A DNA stretch of 64,000 nucleotides from Limnobaculum zhutongyuii (GTDB lineage: Bacteria; Pseudomonadota; Gammaproteobacteria; Enterobacterales; Enterobacteriaceae): contig NZ_CP034752.1 in the NCBI RefSeq assembly GCF_004295645.1, positions 1,674,001 to 1,738,000 on the forward strand, in the 5' to 3' direction. The notes beneath the pieces are model-generated. The model saw only the letters and a program-made list of their open reading frames with translations, did not search any database and was not told where the DNA came from. Shown here in pieces: positions 19,646-27,799 of the stretch. The translations under genes were made by a program, and so were the position numbers. Position 1 is the first letter of the stretch. Every line of letters begins with the position of its first letter.

Positions 19646-20110
19646 ATGCATTTACGATATCTATTGCTTCTGGTTTTACTGGTGCTGGCAGGTTGTTCCA
19701 GTAATACACCGCCGCCGAGCGGAAAACTTTCCGATCCTATTTTTGTATTAGCACAGCTTAAAGAACAACACCGTGAATGGCGTGGCGCGCCTTATCGTTA
19801 TGGCGGCTTGTCCCGCAGCGGCGTCGATTGCTCCGGTTTTGTATATAAAACCTTCCACGATCGGTTTAATATCAATCTTCCCCGCACCACAAAACTACAG
19901 GCTGAGGTTGGCTCTAAAGTCTCCCGCGATGAGCTGATGCCGGGCGATTTGGTATTCTTTAAAACCGGTAGGGGTGAAAATGGGCTGCATGTTGGTATCT
20001 ATGATGCTGATGGCGCATTTTTACATGCTTCAACCAGTAAAGGGGTGATGACGTCTTCACTGGACAGCCCATACTGGAAGAATGCCTACTGGCAATCCCG
20101 CCGTCTGTGA
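19646..20110 (+). CDS. nlpC: NlpC/P60 family lipoprotein peptidase
   Basis: This 154-residue protein is the same length as E. coli NlpC. A lipoprotein signal ends in LAGC (cysteine 17). The NlpC/P60 peptidase domain has the catalytic cysteine C62 (VDCSGF), H115 (GLHVGIY) and H127 (HAST). Family members cut cell-wall peptides. The longer reading frame starting at 19616 would put ten charged residues before the signal peptide, so the ATG at 19646 (MHLRYLLLL), with purine-rich GGAGAAGAGAG ahead, is preferred. The WYL regulator gene begins 49 bases after its stop on the same strand, so the two may be cotranscribed. Confidence 0.93.
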   Translation: MHLRYLLLLVLLVLAGCSSNTPPPSGKLSDPIFVLAQLKEQHREWRGAPYRYGGLSRSGVDCSGFVYKTFHDRFNINLPRTTKLQAEVGSKVSRDELMPGDLVFFKTGRGENGLHVGIYDADGAFLHASTSKGVMTSSLDSPYWKNAYWQSRRL

Positions 20111-20159
20111 TGCATCAGCGTCCATTTATTACTATGTTGCAGTAAGAGAAGAGGTTATT

Positions 20160-20849
20160 TTGTCTCGTTCAGAACGCCTGCTTCAACTGCTGCAACTTCT
20201 GCGTAATCATCGTTATCCCGTCAGCGGTGCCGATCTGGCATCCCAACTTAATATCAGCTTACGTACTCTGTATCGTGATATTCGCAGCCTGCAGGCTCAG
20301 GGAGCGCAAATCGAAGGAGAGACGGGGCTTGGCTATGTATTACGTGAGGGTTTTGTTTTACCGCCGCTCATGTTCACTCCTGAAGAGATTGAAGCGCTGG
20401 TATTGGGCGCACGCTGGGTGTCAGAACGAACGGATAGCGAACTGGCAGGTTCCGCCAGACAGGCATTAGCTAAAATATCCGCCATCGTTACCCCGGCGTT
20501 ACGCTATCGGCTGGATGAGTCGCCATTATTGGTTGGGCCAACAGATTCATCGTTACTTTGTCAGCAGTTAGTATTGGATATTCGTCAGGCGATTGAAGCA
20601 GAACATAAACTGGTCATTCACTATGGTGACCAGAATGGTCGACAAACTGAGCGTACCATTTGGCCTTTTGCCATTGGCTTTTTCGATCAAATCCGCCTGT
20701 TGGTAGCCTGGTGTGAATTAAGAAAAGAGATACGCAATTTCCGACTGGACCGCATTACTAACCTGCAAACCACAGGCAATAAGTACCCCCGACGTCGTCA
20801 AACGTTATTAAATGAGTGGTATCGCCAAAATAATATTTCCCGCCAATAA
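20160..20849 (+). CDS. HTH/WYL-domain transcriptional regulator (YafY-type)
   Basis: The protein has an N-terminal winged helix-turn-helix (SERLLQLLQLLRNHRYPVSGADLA..LNISLRTLYRDI) and a C-terminal WYL-type sensor domain (LVIHYGDQNGRQTERTIWPFAIGFF, RLLVAWCELRKEIRNFRLDRI). The TTG at 20160 is taken as the start because AAGAGG lies five bases ahead and proteins of this family begin right before SRSERL. The longer frame, starting at 20082 inside nlpC, is unlikely. Regulators of this type often sit beside a VOC-family gene, as here (gene at 20952), and the regulator probably controls that neighbour. The ligand is unknown. About 229 residues. Confidence 0.85.
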   Translation: MSRSERLLQLLQLLRNHRYPVSGADLASQLNISLRTLYRDIRSLQAQGAQIEGETGLGYVLREGFVLPPLMFTPEEIEALVLGARWVSERTDSELAGSARQALAKISAIVTPALRYRLDESPLLVGPTDSSLLCQQLVLDIRQAIEAEHKLVIHYGDQNGRQTERTIWPFAIGFFDQIRLLVAWCELRKEIRNFRLDRITNLQTTGNKYPRRRQTLLNEWYRQNNISRQ

Positions 20850-20951
20850 ACACTACTGACATAAACTGTCACTGGTCTTACTTAGGATGTATGCATCACC
20901 GCTGAACTAAAGCAGGGCAGCATTGATTTCATTTATCTTAAGGAGAGTAAA

Positions 20952-21320
20952 ATGTTAGATGCCAATATGTTTGTCTTTTATGTGGATAATCCAACGGTTA
21001 GCAAGGATTTTTATCAGAACCTGTTGAGTCAGCCCGCAGTGGAAGCTTCGCCGACGTTTGCCATGTTCCGTTTTTCTTCAGGGGTATTGCTAGGGCTATG
21101 GTCTAAACATACGGTAGAGCCTAAGGCTGGTGAAATTACGGCCAGTGGCGAATTAGGGTTCGCCGTTGCCTCTAACCAGATGGTTGATGACTATTATCAA
21201 CAGTGGAAACAAAAGGGGGTATCTATCCAGCAAACGCCTCAAATGATGGATTTTGGTTATACCTTCACCGCGGAAGATCCAGATGGCCACCGGCTGCGAG
21301 TTTTTGCCATAAGCAAATAG
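20952..21320 (+). CDS. VOC-family (glyoxalase/bleomycin resistance fold) protein
   Basis: This small 122-residue protein has the beta-alpha-beta repeats of the vicinal oxygen chelate fold: MFVFYVDNPTVSKDFYQNLL at the start and the ending FTAEDPDGHRLRVFAI. Members include glyoxalases, dioxygenases and antibiotic-binding proteins; the substrate cannot be told from sequence. A clear AAGGAG lies seven bases before the ATG. It follows the WYL regulator with a 102-base gap and is followed by a strong hairpin. Confidence 0.85.
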   Translation: MLDANMFVFYVDNPTVSKDFYQNLLSQPAVEASPTFAMFRFSSGVLLGLWSKHTVEPKAGEITASGELGFAVASNQMVDDYYQQWKQKGVSIQQTPQMMDFGYTFTAEDPDGHRLRVFAISK

Positions 21321-21330
21321 CTAGCCTGAT

Positions 21331-21358
21331 GATTAAGCGGGAAAAATCCCGCTTAATC
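21331..21358. terminator. Strong hairpin between the VOC gene and lplA
   Basis: A perfect 12-base-pair stem (GATTAAGCGGGA / TCCCGCTTAATC) with an AAAA loop follows the VOC gene by ten bases. No T run follows, so termination is likely but weaker than with a standard intrinsic terminator. Confidence 0.5.
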
Positions 21359-21418
21359 ACACGAAGTAACGTTATCCATGTTAAGATTAATTATCTTATT
21401 ACCGGATGGATAATGTTT

Positions 21419-22435
21419 ATGTCTTCTTTGCGTCTGCTTATCTCTGATTCCTACGATCCCTGGTTTAATCTGGCAGTAGAAGAGTGTATTTTTCGCCAAA
21501 TGCCTGCCACACAGCGAGTACTGTTTTTATGGCGTAATGCGGATACGGTGGTTATCGGACGAGCGCAAAATCCGTGGAAAGAGTGCAACACTCGCCGTAT
21601 GGAAGAAGATAACGTTAAGCTGGCGCGTCGCAGCAGCGGTGGCGGCGCGGTATTTCACGATTTAGGTAATACCTGCTTTACCTTTATGGCGGGAAAACCT
21701 GAATATGACAAAACCATTTCTACCGCTATTGTGGTCAACGCCTTAAATTCCCTCGGTATTGAAGCTACGGCCTCCGGACGTAACGATCTGGTAGTGAATA
21801 CCGCAGAAGGTGAACGCAAAGTCTCCGGATCGGCCTATCGGGAAACCATGGACCGGGGATTCCACCATGGCACCTTACTGCTGGATGCGGATTTAACCCG
21901 ACTGGCAAACTACCTTAACCCGGATATTAAGAAGCTACAGGCTAAAGGCATCACCTCCGTCAGAGGCCGGGTAACTAACCTGAAACAGCTTTTGCCAACC
22001 ATTACTCATCAGCAAATCTGTGACGCTGTCACTAAATCATTCTTTGAACATTATGGTGAGCAGGTGATTGCTGAGCATATCTCTCCGGATGCATTACCGG
22101 ATTTACCAAACTTTGTAGATACTTTTGCCCGTCAGAGCAGTTGGGAATGGAATTTTGGTCAGGCTCCGGCGTTCACCCACTTACTGGATCAGCGCTTTGT
22201 ATGGGGTGGTGTAGAACTGCATTTTGACGTAGAAAAAGGCCACATCACCCGCACTCAAATATTCACCGACAGCCTGACTCCGGCACCACTGGAAACACTG
22301 GCAGAAAACCTACAGGGCTCCATCTACCACAGCGACGCACTAAAACAACAATGCCTCGACCTGATAAAACAGTTCCCCGAACAGGAAAAAGAACTCACCG
22401 AACTGGGCAACTGGATCGCGGAGATTGTCAGATAA
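21419..22435 (+). CDS. lplA: Lipoate-protein ligase A
   Basis: LplA activates free lipoate with ATP and attaches it to the lipoyl domains of pyruvate and 2-oxoglutarate dehydrogenases and GcvH. The protein matches E. coli LplA over its whole length, with the same size (338 residues). Landmarks are SSLRLLISDSYDPWFNLAVEE, the lipoyl-AMP binding loop RRSSGGGAVFHD, and the catalytic lysine region KVSGSAYRE. ATG at 21419 is preferred over 21413: GGATGGA lies eight bases before it, and the start then aligns with E. coli (MSTLRLL). The open frame extending upstream to 21203 overlaps the VOC gene and is not coding. It is convergent with aroH across a repeat element. Confidence 0.95.
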   Translation: MSSLRLLISDSYDPWFNLAVEECIFRQMPATQRVLFLWRNADTVVIGRAQNPWKECNTRRMEEDNVKLARRSSGGGAVFHDLGNTCFTFMAGKPEYDKTISTAIVVNALNSLGIEATASGRNDLVVNTAEGERKVSGSAYRETMDRGFHHGTLLLDADLTRLANYLNPDIKKLQAKGITSVRGRVTNLKQLLPTITHQQICDAVTKSFFEHYGEQVIAEHISPDALPDLPNFVDTFARQSSWEWNFGQAPAFTHLLDQRFVWGGVELHFDVEKGHITRTQIFTDSLTPAPLETLAENLQGSIYHSDALKQQCLDLIKQFPEQEKELTELGNWIAEIVR

Positions 22436-22497
22436 CAACAATAGCGATTGACGGTTTCCGGAAATTTTTAGAACTAAGGATGTGTGTTTAGCAAAGT

Positions 22498-22727
22498 CAA
22501 TCGGAGGGAGAGGCTGCCGTTGGGGTCGTAGCAGCTTTAGCTGCCGGACAAACAGGCAAAGCCTGTTTGAACAGCGCTAGCGCTGGCCCGTCAGGGTGAA
22601 ACACCGCAAGGTGTTTCATAACTGCCCCTAGGCTGACTAGGCCCGACGCACTCCAAACTTAAGTACAGATGGTCTTCCAGCCGGACACATAGGTAATATA
22701 AGCACTACATAACTACGGCCGGAATAT
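22498..22727. repeat. Modular palindromic repeat element, copy A
   Basis: This 230-base element lies in the gap between the convergent genes lplA and aroH. The same ends occur in copy B at 27612-27769: a left core GCCGTTGGGGTCG (22516-22528), a right core GCCCCTAGG..CTAGGCCCGACGCAC (from 22624), then AAGTACAGATG and a final CGGCCGGAATAT. Between the cores are 95 bases of stacked palindromes: GCAGC/GCTGC, AAACAGGC/GCCTGTTT, CAGCGC/GCGCTG, and TGAAACACC/GGTGTTTCA with a GCAA loop. There is no reading frame. The family is not one I recognise. Confidence 0.8.
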
Positions 22728-22765
22728 CCACTAAAGTCGATTTAAAAATATCAAAACAAAAAGAC

Positions 22766-23815
22766 TTAACTAAACCGCGATTCCACCGCTGCCGCCAGAC
22801 TCTCCAGCATCTTCTCCGTATCTCCCCAACTCAAACAAGGATCGGTAATCGACTGCCCATAAGTAAGCGCTTGTCCAGCTTGCAGCTTCTGAGTCCCTTC
22901 AATTAAAAAACTCTCAGCCATCACACCGGCAACCGCCATAGAACCCGCTTTTATCTGCTCACAAATATTCTCGCACACGTCTAACTGACGGCGATGCAAC
23001 TTCTCACAGTTACCGTGACTAAAGTCCACTACCAAATGCTCTGGCAGGTCGAACTGACGTAAATTGTCACAGGCGCCTGCGATATCAGCAGCATGGTAGT
23101 TTGGTGTCTTACCGCCACGCAGAATAATATGGGCGTAAGGGTTGCCGCTGGTGCGATATATACTCATCTGGCCTGATTTATCCGGCGACAGGAACATATG
23201 GCTGGAACGTGCGGCACGAATTGCATCAATAGCGATTTTAGTGCTGCCATCGGTACCATTTTTAAACCCAACCGGGCAAGAGAGTGCCGATGCCATCTCG
23301 CGATGGATTTGGCTTTCGGTCGTACGGGCACCAATAGCGCCCCAGCTAATCAGATCGGCAATATATTGCCCGATCACCATATCTAAAAACTCAGTGGCGG
23401 TAGGCATACCCAACCGATTGATTTTTAGTAAAAGTTCACGCGCCTGTTGTAACCCCTGATTAACCTGATAAGAACAATCTAGATTAGGATCGGAAATCAT
23501 ACCTTTCCAGCCCACCACGGTACGCGGCTTTTCAAAGTAAGTGCGCATCACAATTTCTAAGCGATCCTGATAGCGATCGCGCAAAACGTTTAATCGTTCG
23601 GCATAATCGATTGCGGCATCAACATCGTGGATGGAGCAGGGACCAACAATAACCAGTAATCGACGGTCTTCACCGTGGATAATCTTTTCGATACGCTGAC
23701 GCGACCGGGTAATATTAGTGCTGATTTCTTCAGTAATTGGAAACAGCTGTGCCAGTCGCTCAGGGGTCACCAGGCTGTCGATCAGCGAGGTGCGGAGCTC
23801 ATCAGTTTTATTCAT
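22766..23815 (-). CDS. aroH: DAHP synthase, AroH type
   Basis: This class I enzyme condenses phosphoenolpyruvate and erythrose 4-phosphate to DAHP, the first step of aromatic amino-acid synthesis. The 349-residue protein matches E. coli AroH best of the three isoenzymes: it starts MNKTDELRTSLIDSLVTPERL, and contains GPCSIHD, RTYFEKPRTVVGWKG, SWGAIGARTTESQIHREMASALSCPVGFKNGTDG in pieces, and DFSHGNCEK. The ATG at 23815 fits the family start; the longer frame to 23878 overlaps a regulatory palindrome. In E. coli aroH is controlled by TrpR. I could not find a clear TrpR operator here, but there is a CRP-like palindrome about 50 bases upstream. It lies downstream of ppsR, as in E. coli. Confidence 0.93.
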   Translation of the reverse strand: MNKTDELRTSLIDSLVTPERLAQLFPITEEISTNITRSRQRIEKIIHGEDRRLLVIVGPCSIHDVDAAIDYAERLNVLRDRYQDRLEIVMRTYFEKPRTVVGWKGMISDPNLDCSYQVNQGLQQARELLLKINRLGMPTATEFLDMVIGQYIADLISWGAIGARTTESQIHREMASALSCPVGFKNGTDGSTKIAIDAIRAARSSHMFLSPDKSGQMSIYRTSGNPYAHIILRGGKTPNYHAADIAGACDNLRQFDLPEHLVVDFSHGNCEKLHRRQLDVCENICEQIKAGSMAVAGVMAESFLIEGTQKLQAGQALTYGQSITDPCLSWGDTEKMLESLAAAVESRFS

Positions 23816-23862
23816 GAATTGTCTTTCTCTAAATCTTATCTTCTCATCGGTGAGATACCGGG

Positions 23863-23880
23863 AAGTGATGTACATCACAA
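23863..23880. promoter_or_regulatory. CRP-like palindrome upstream of aroH
   Basis: The perfect 14-base palindrome GTGATGTACATCAC, with flanking A's, has the CRP spacing (GTGA-N6-TCAC) and matches TGTGA-N6-TCACA at nine of ten core positions. It is centred about 57 bases before the aroH start. Binding by CRP or another CRP/FNR-type regulator is inferred. Confidence 0.5.
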
Positions 23881-24009
23881 TAACGGAAACAGCAAAGGTT
23901 GCAAATAGTTGATTAAATTAATTCGTTGCCATTTGTTAAATATTGGTGGTGAAGCGAGAAAGTCAGCTTGATGGAGAGGTTTGACAGTAAAAAATGAATC
24001 TACGGAGAC

Positions 24010-24047
24010 AAAATCGGGGAAGATTTAAGCCTTCCCCGACAAGGCTT
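24010..24047 (-). terminator. Terminator of ppsR with an overlapping alternative hairpin
   Basis: On the minus strand the stem TCGGGGAAG / CTTCCCCGA (positions 24014-24039) is followed by TTTTG, an intrinsic terminator. A second stem, AAGCCTT / AAGGCTT (24027-24047), begins directly after the ppsR stop and overlaps the first. The two cannot form together, a layout like an attenuator. Confidence 0.65.
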
Positions 24048-24869
24048 TTAATACATTCTGCGGCTCATGCCTAAAATATCCAACAGCTTGGTCGAGATCT
24101 CTTCTACGGAATAGTTGGTGCTGTTAAGAAAGCGGATATTGTTTTTACGGTATAGTGCTTCAACTTCGGCAATCTCCATGCGGCACTGACGTAATGAGGC
24201 ATAACGACTGTTTTCCCGACGCTCCTGACGAATGGCAGATAGCCGTTCCGGATCAATAGAGAGGCCAAACAGCTTATGCTGAAATGGTTTAAGCGCGGCA
24301 GGAAGCTGAATATTATCCATATCGTCGGCGGTAAATGGGTAGTTAGCCGCCCGAATACCAAACTGCATGGCTAAATAGAGGCTGGTAGGGGTTTTACCGC
24401 AGCGGGAAACCCCCAACAAGATCACCTGAGCCTCTTCCAGATTTCGCAGTGAAATACCATCATCGTGCGCCAACGTGTAATCAATAGCAGCGATACGGGC
24501 GTCATACTTCACCAGATTGCTGGCGGTTAATCCGTGGGTACGGTGTGCGGAGGGCAGAGGCGCAATGCCTAGCTCTTGCTGTAAAGGGGCAACCAGCGTA
24601 TGGACAATATTCTGACAGTAGCCCTGACTCGCCTCAATAACTGCCCGAATTTCCGGTGAAACTATCGAGTAAAACACCAGTGGCTTCTGTTGGGTTTTCT
24701 GATACAGGTCATCAATTTGCTGGCGAACCTCATGGGCTTTCGCTTCATTCTCCACAAAAGGGATAGTGTATTGATTCAAACTAATGGGAAACTGAGATAG
24801 CACCGCATGCCCTAATACCTCGGCGGTAATTGCCGTGCCGTCAGAAATATAGAAAACCGTACGCTCCAT
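24048..24869 (-). CDS. ppsR: PEP synthetase regulatory kinase/pyrophosphorylase PpsR
   Basis: PpsR both phosphorylates and dephosphorylates PEP synthetase: it inactivates PpsA by ADP-dependent threonine phosphorylation and reactivates it by phosphorolysis. The 273-residue protein has the DUF299 family start (RTVFYISDGTAITAEVLGHAVLSQFP) and a P-loop G153-VSRCGK-T160. Its target PpsA is encoded divergently 300 bases away, as in E. coli, and aroH follows on the same strand. It looks intact. Confidence 0.95.
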   Translation of the reverse strand: MERTVFYISDGTAITAEVLGHAVLSQFPISLNQYTIPFVENEAKAHEVRQQIDDLYQKTQQKPLVFYSIVSPEIRAVIEASQGYCQNIVHTLVAPLQQELGIAPLPSAHRTHGLTASNLVKYDARIAAIDYTLAHDDGISLRNLEEAQVILLGVSRCGKTPTSLYLAMQFGIRAANYPFTADDMDNIQLPAALKPFQHKLFGLSIDPERLSAIRQERRENSRYASLRQCRMEIAEVEALYRKNNIRFLNSTNYSVEEISTKLLDILGMSRRMY

Positions 24870-25169
24870 GGCGTTCTCCTGTTGCTGATTTTAATCATGA
24901 GATAACTCTTTGTTAAAATCACGCTATCGATATGAACAAAATTGTTCCAAAACCGTTGTTGAATATGCGCATAAAAAGCGCGATTACGAACAAGGTACAA
25001 TAATTATAAGTCTAAGAAAACTCAGTTTAAATGCGGAAACGATTAACCATTTCATAAGTTATGCATTGCTGTGTAAGCTTTCTAATGTATCTGGATTTTT
25101 GACCTGTCCGGTATAAAACCTGTTTTGCTATTTAATCCGTTTTATTGACTCAATAATGGAACATCTCTG
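24870..25169. promoter_or_regulatory. ppsR/ppsA divergent promoter region with possible Cra site
   Basis: This 300-base AT-rich divergent region must hold the promoters of both genes. In E. coli ppsA is activated by Cra. GGAAACGATT at 25035-25044 resembles the strong half of the Cra consensus (TGAAACGATT) with one mismatch. TTGACC (25099) and TATAAA (25112) are present but wrongly spaced for one promoter. The Cra assignment is tentative. Confidence 0.35.
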
Positions 25170-27566
25170 ATGCCTGATATCAATAGTAATCAACATAACG
25201 TTGTTTGGTACAACCAACTGGGAATGCATGATGTTGATCGTGTTGGGGGCAAAAATGCCTCCTTAGGGGAAATGATCACTAATCTGAGCGAACTGGGCGT
25301 ATCGGTTCCTAATGGTTTTGCTACTACTGCTCAGGCGTTTAATGATTTTCTTGAGCAAAGTGGCGTAAATCAACGCATTTACCAGCTACTTGACCAAATT
25401 GACGTGGATGACGTAAAAGCACTGGCGGATGCCGGGGCACAAATTCGCGGCTGGATTGTTGATACGCCATTCCAGCCAGAGCTGGAACAAGCGATTCACC
25501 AGGCTTATCAAACGCTGTCAGAAGGTAATGTCGGTGCTTCATTTGCGGTTCGTTCTTCCGCCACCGCCGAAGACATGCCTGACGCGTCGTTTGCTGGCCA
25601 GCAAGAAACTTTCCTTAACGTGCAGGGTATTGATGCGGTAATGGTGGCGATCAAGCATGTATTTGCTTCGCTGTTTAATGACCGAGCGATTTCTTACCGT
25701 GTGCATCAGGGCTATGACCATCGCGGTGTGGCACTCTCTGCCGGGGTTCAGCGCATGGTGCGTTCTGATTTAGCCTCTGCCGGCGTTATGTTTACCATTG
25801 ATACTGAATCGGGCTTTGATCAGGTGGTCTTTATCACCTCGGCTTATGGCTTAGGTGAAATGGTGGTACAGGGTGCGGTTAACCCGGATGAATTCTATGT
25901 ACATAAGCCAACCTTGCTGAATGACCGACCGGCTATCGTCCGCCGCACCATCGGCTCGAAAAAGATTCGTATGGTTTATTCCGATAGTCAGGAACATGGC
26001 AAACAGGTTTGTATTGAAGATGTACCTGAAGCGGATCGCGTACAGTACAGCCTGCGGGATGATGAGATCCAGGAACTGGCTCATCAGGCACTGCTGATTG
26101 AAAAACATTATGGTCGCCCAATGGATATTGAATGGGCAAAAGATGGCCATACCGGAAAACTGTACATCGTACAGGCTCGTCCGGAAACGGTTCGCTCTAA
26201 TGAGAATGAACAAGTGATGGAACGTTACCAGCTGCACAAGCGTGGTGAAATTCTGGCGGAAGGGCGCGCCATTGGTAACCGTATAGGTGCGGGGCCGGTA
26301 AAAGTGATTACCGATTTAAGCCAGATGGATCGTATTCTGCCGGGTGACGTACTGGTAACCGACATGACTGACCCGGATTGGGAACCGATCATGAAACGTG
26401 CGGCTGCTATTGTCACTAACCGTGGCGGAAGAACCTGTCACGCGGCAATTATCGCCCGTGAACTGGGGATTCCTGCGGTGGTAGGCTGTGGTAATGCCAC
26501 CGAACTGTTGCATGAAGGCCAGAAAGTGACCGTCTCCTGCGCCGAAGGCGATACCGGCTTTATTTATCAGGATATTCTGGACTTTAAGATTCAAAGCTCT
26601 CAATTGAATCAACTGCCGGAAATTCCGGTAAAAATCATGATGAATATCGGTAACCCGGATCGTGCCTTTGACTTCGCGCGTTTGCCGAATGAAGGGGTTG
26701 GCCTGGCGCGTCTGGAGTTCATCATCAACCGCATGATTGGTGTGCATCCAAGAGCCTTACTGGAGTTTGACCAGCAGGAAGAGTCTGTCCAGCAAGAGAT
26801 CCGTGAATTGATGGTGGGTTATGATGACCCGGTGGAGTTCTATATTGGCCGCCTGTCAGAAGGTATTGCAACGCTGGCTGCTGCATTCTGGCCGAAGCGG
26901 GTGATCGTTCGTCTGTCTGACTTTAAATCTAACGAATATGCCAATCTGGTAGGCGGCAGCCGTTACGAACCTCATGAAGAGAACCCAATGCTGGGATTCC
27001 GTGGTGCAGGTCGTTATGTCTCTGAAGACTTTAAAGCCTGCTTTGCGCTGGAGTGTGAAGCGGTTAAACGAGTTCGTAACCAAATGGGTCTGACTAACGT
27101 TGAAATCATGATCCCATTTGTACGCACTGTCGATCAGGCTAAAGCGGTTATTGACCGTCTGGCACATGAAGGTCTGAAACGCGGTCAGGACGGACTGAAA
27201 GTGATAATGATGTGTGAAATACCATCTAACGCACTATTGGCGGAAGAGTTCCTGGAACACTTTGATGGTTTCTCTATCGGATCTAACGATATGACACAGC
27301 TAGCTCTGGGTCTGGATCGTGACTCCGGTGTGGTATCCGAACTGTTTGACGAACGTAACGACGCAGTAAAAGCCTTACTCTCCATGGCGATTAAAGCCGC
27401 CAAGAAGAAGGGCAAATACGTCGGAATTTGTGGTCAGGGCCCATCAGACCACGAAGACTTCGCCGCATGGTTAATGGAACAAGGCATCGACAGCCTCTCC
27501 CTAAACCCGGACACCGTGATTAAAACCTGGATGGCACTGGCAGAAGAAAGCGCAGAAACGGTTTGA
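25170..27566 (+). CDS. ppsA: Phosphoenolpyruvate synthetase
   Basis: PpsA converts pyruvate and ATP to phosphoenolpyruvate, AMP and phosphate, and is needed for growth on three-carbon compounds. The protein has 798 residues (E. coli has 792). The N-terminal PEP/pyruvate-binding ATP-grasp domain contains GGKNASLGEM and FAVRSSATAEDMP. The swivelling phosphohistidine domain has GGRTCHAAIIARELGIPAVVG with catalytic His424. The C-terminal PEP-binding barrel contains IMIPFVRTVDQA and SIGSNDMTQLALGLDRDS. The threonine that PpsR modifies lies two residues before the histidine. A repeat element follows the gene. Confidence 0.97.
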   Translation: MPDINSNQHNVVWYNQLGMHDVDRVGGKNASLGEMITNLSELGVSVPNGFATTAQAFNDFLEQSGVNQRIYQLLDQIDVDDVKALADAGAQIRGWIVDTPFQPELEQAIHQAYQTLSEGNVGASFAVRSSATAEDMPDASFAGQQETFLNVQGIDAVMVAIKHVFASLFNDRAISYRVHQGYDHRGVALSAGVQRMVRSDLASAGVMFTIDTESGFDQVVFITSAYGLGEMVVQGAVNPDEFYVHKPTLLNDRPAIVRRTIGSKKIRMVYSDSQEHGKQVCIEDVPEADRVQYSLRDDEIQELAHQALLIEKHYGRPMDIEWAKDGHTGKLYIVQARPETVRSNENEQVMERYQLHKRGEILAEGRAIGNRIGAGPVKVITDLSQMDRILPGDVLVTDMTDPDWEPIMKRAAAIVTNRGGRTCHAAIIARELGIPAVVGCGNATELLHEGQKVTVSCAEGDTGFIYQDILDFKIQSSQLNQLPEIPVKIMMNIGNPDRAFDFARLPNEGVGLARLEFIINRMIGVHPRALLEFDQQEESVQQEIRELMVGYDDPVEFYIGRLSEGIATLAAAFWPKRVIVRLSDFKSNEYANLVGGSRYEPHEENPMLGFRGAGRYVSEDFKACFALECEAVKRVRNQMGLTNVEIMIPFVRTVDQAKAVIDRLAHEGLKRGQDGLKVIMMCEIPSNALLAEEFLEHFDGFSIGSNDMTQLALGLDRDSGVVSELFDERNDAVKALLSMAIKAAKKKGKYVGICGQGPSDHEDFAAWLMEQGIDSLSLNPDTVIKTWMALAEESAETV

Positions 27567-27611
27567 TAGTGTAATGTTGATTTGCTTATGAACTTTGTTC
27601 GTTAATGAAGC

Positions 27612-27769
27612 CAATCGTCGGGAGAGACCGCCGTTGGGGTCGACTTGGCGTAAGCCAACGAAGCGCCCCTAGGCGGGCTAGGCCCGACGCACACCAAGGC
27701 CAAGTACAGATGATCTTCCGGCCGAGCACAAAGGCGATATACATAATATCGCTTTTACGGCCGGAATAT
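27612..27769. repeat. Modular palindromic repeat element, copy B
   Basis: This shorter copy of the element at 22498-22727 lies in the gap between the convergent genes ppsA and ydiK. Left core GCCGTTGGGGTCG (27630-27642) and right core GCCCCTAGG (from 27665) are identical to copy A, but only one hairpin arm lies between them (TTGGC-GTAA-GCCAA, 22 bases of insert). The right module has a perfect outer stem TTCCGGCCG/CGGCCGGAA (27716-27724 with 27758-27766) enclosing GCGATAT/ATATCGC. CCTAG/CTAGG forms a small hairpin in both copies. Confidence 0.8.
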
Positions 27770-27799
27770 TCTCAATACTCAATCCCTAATCAAAACAAA

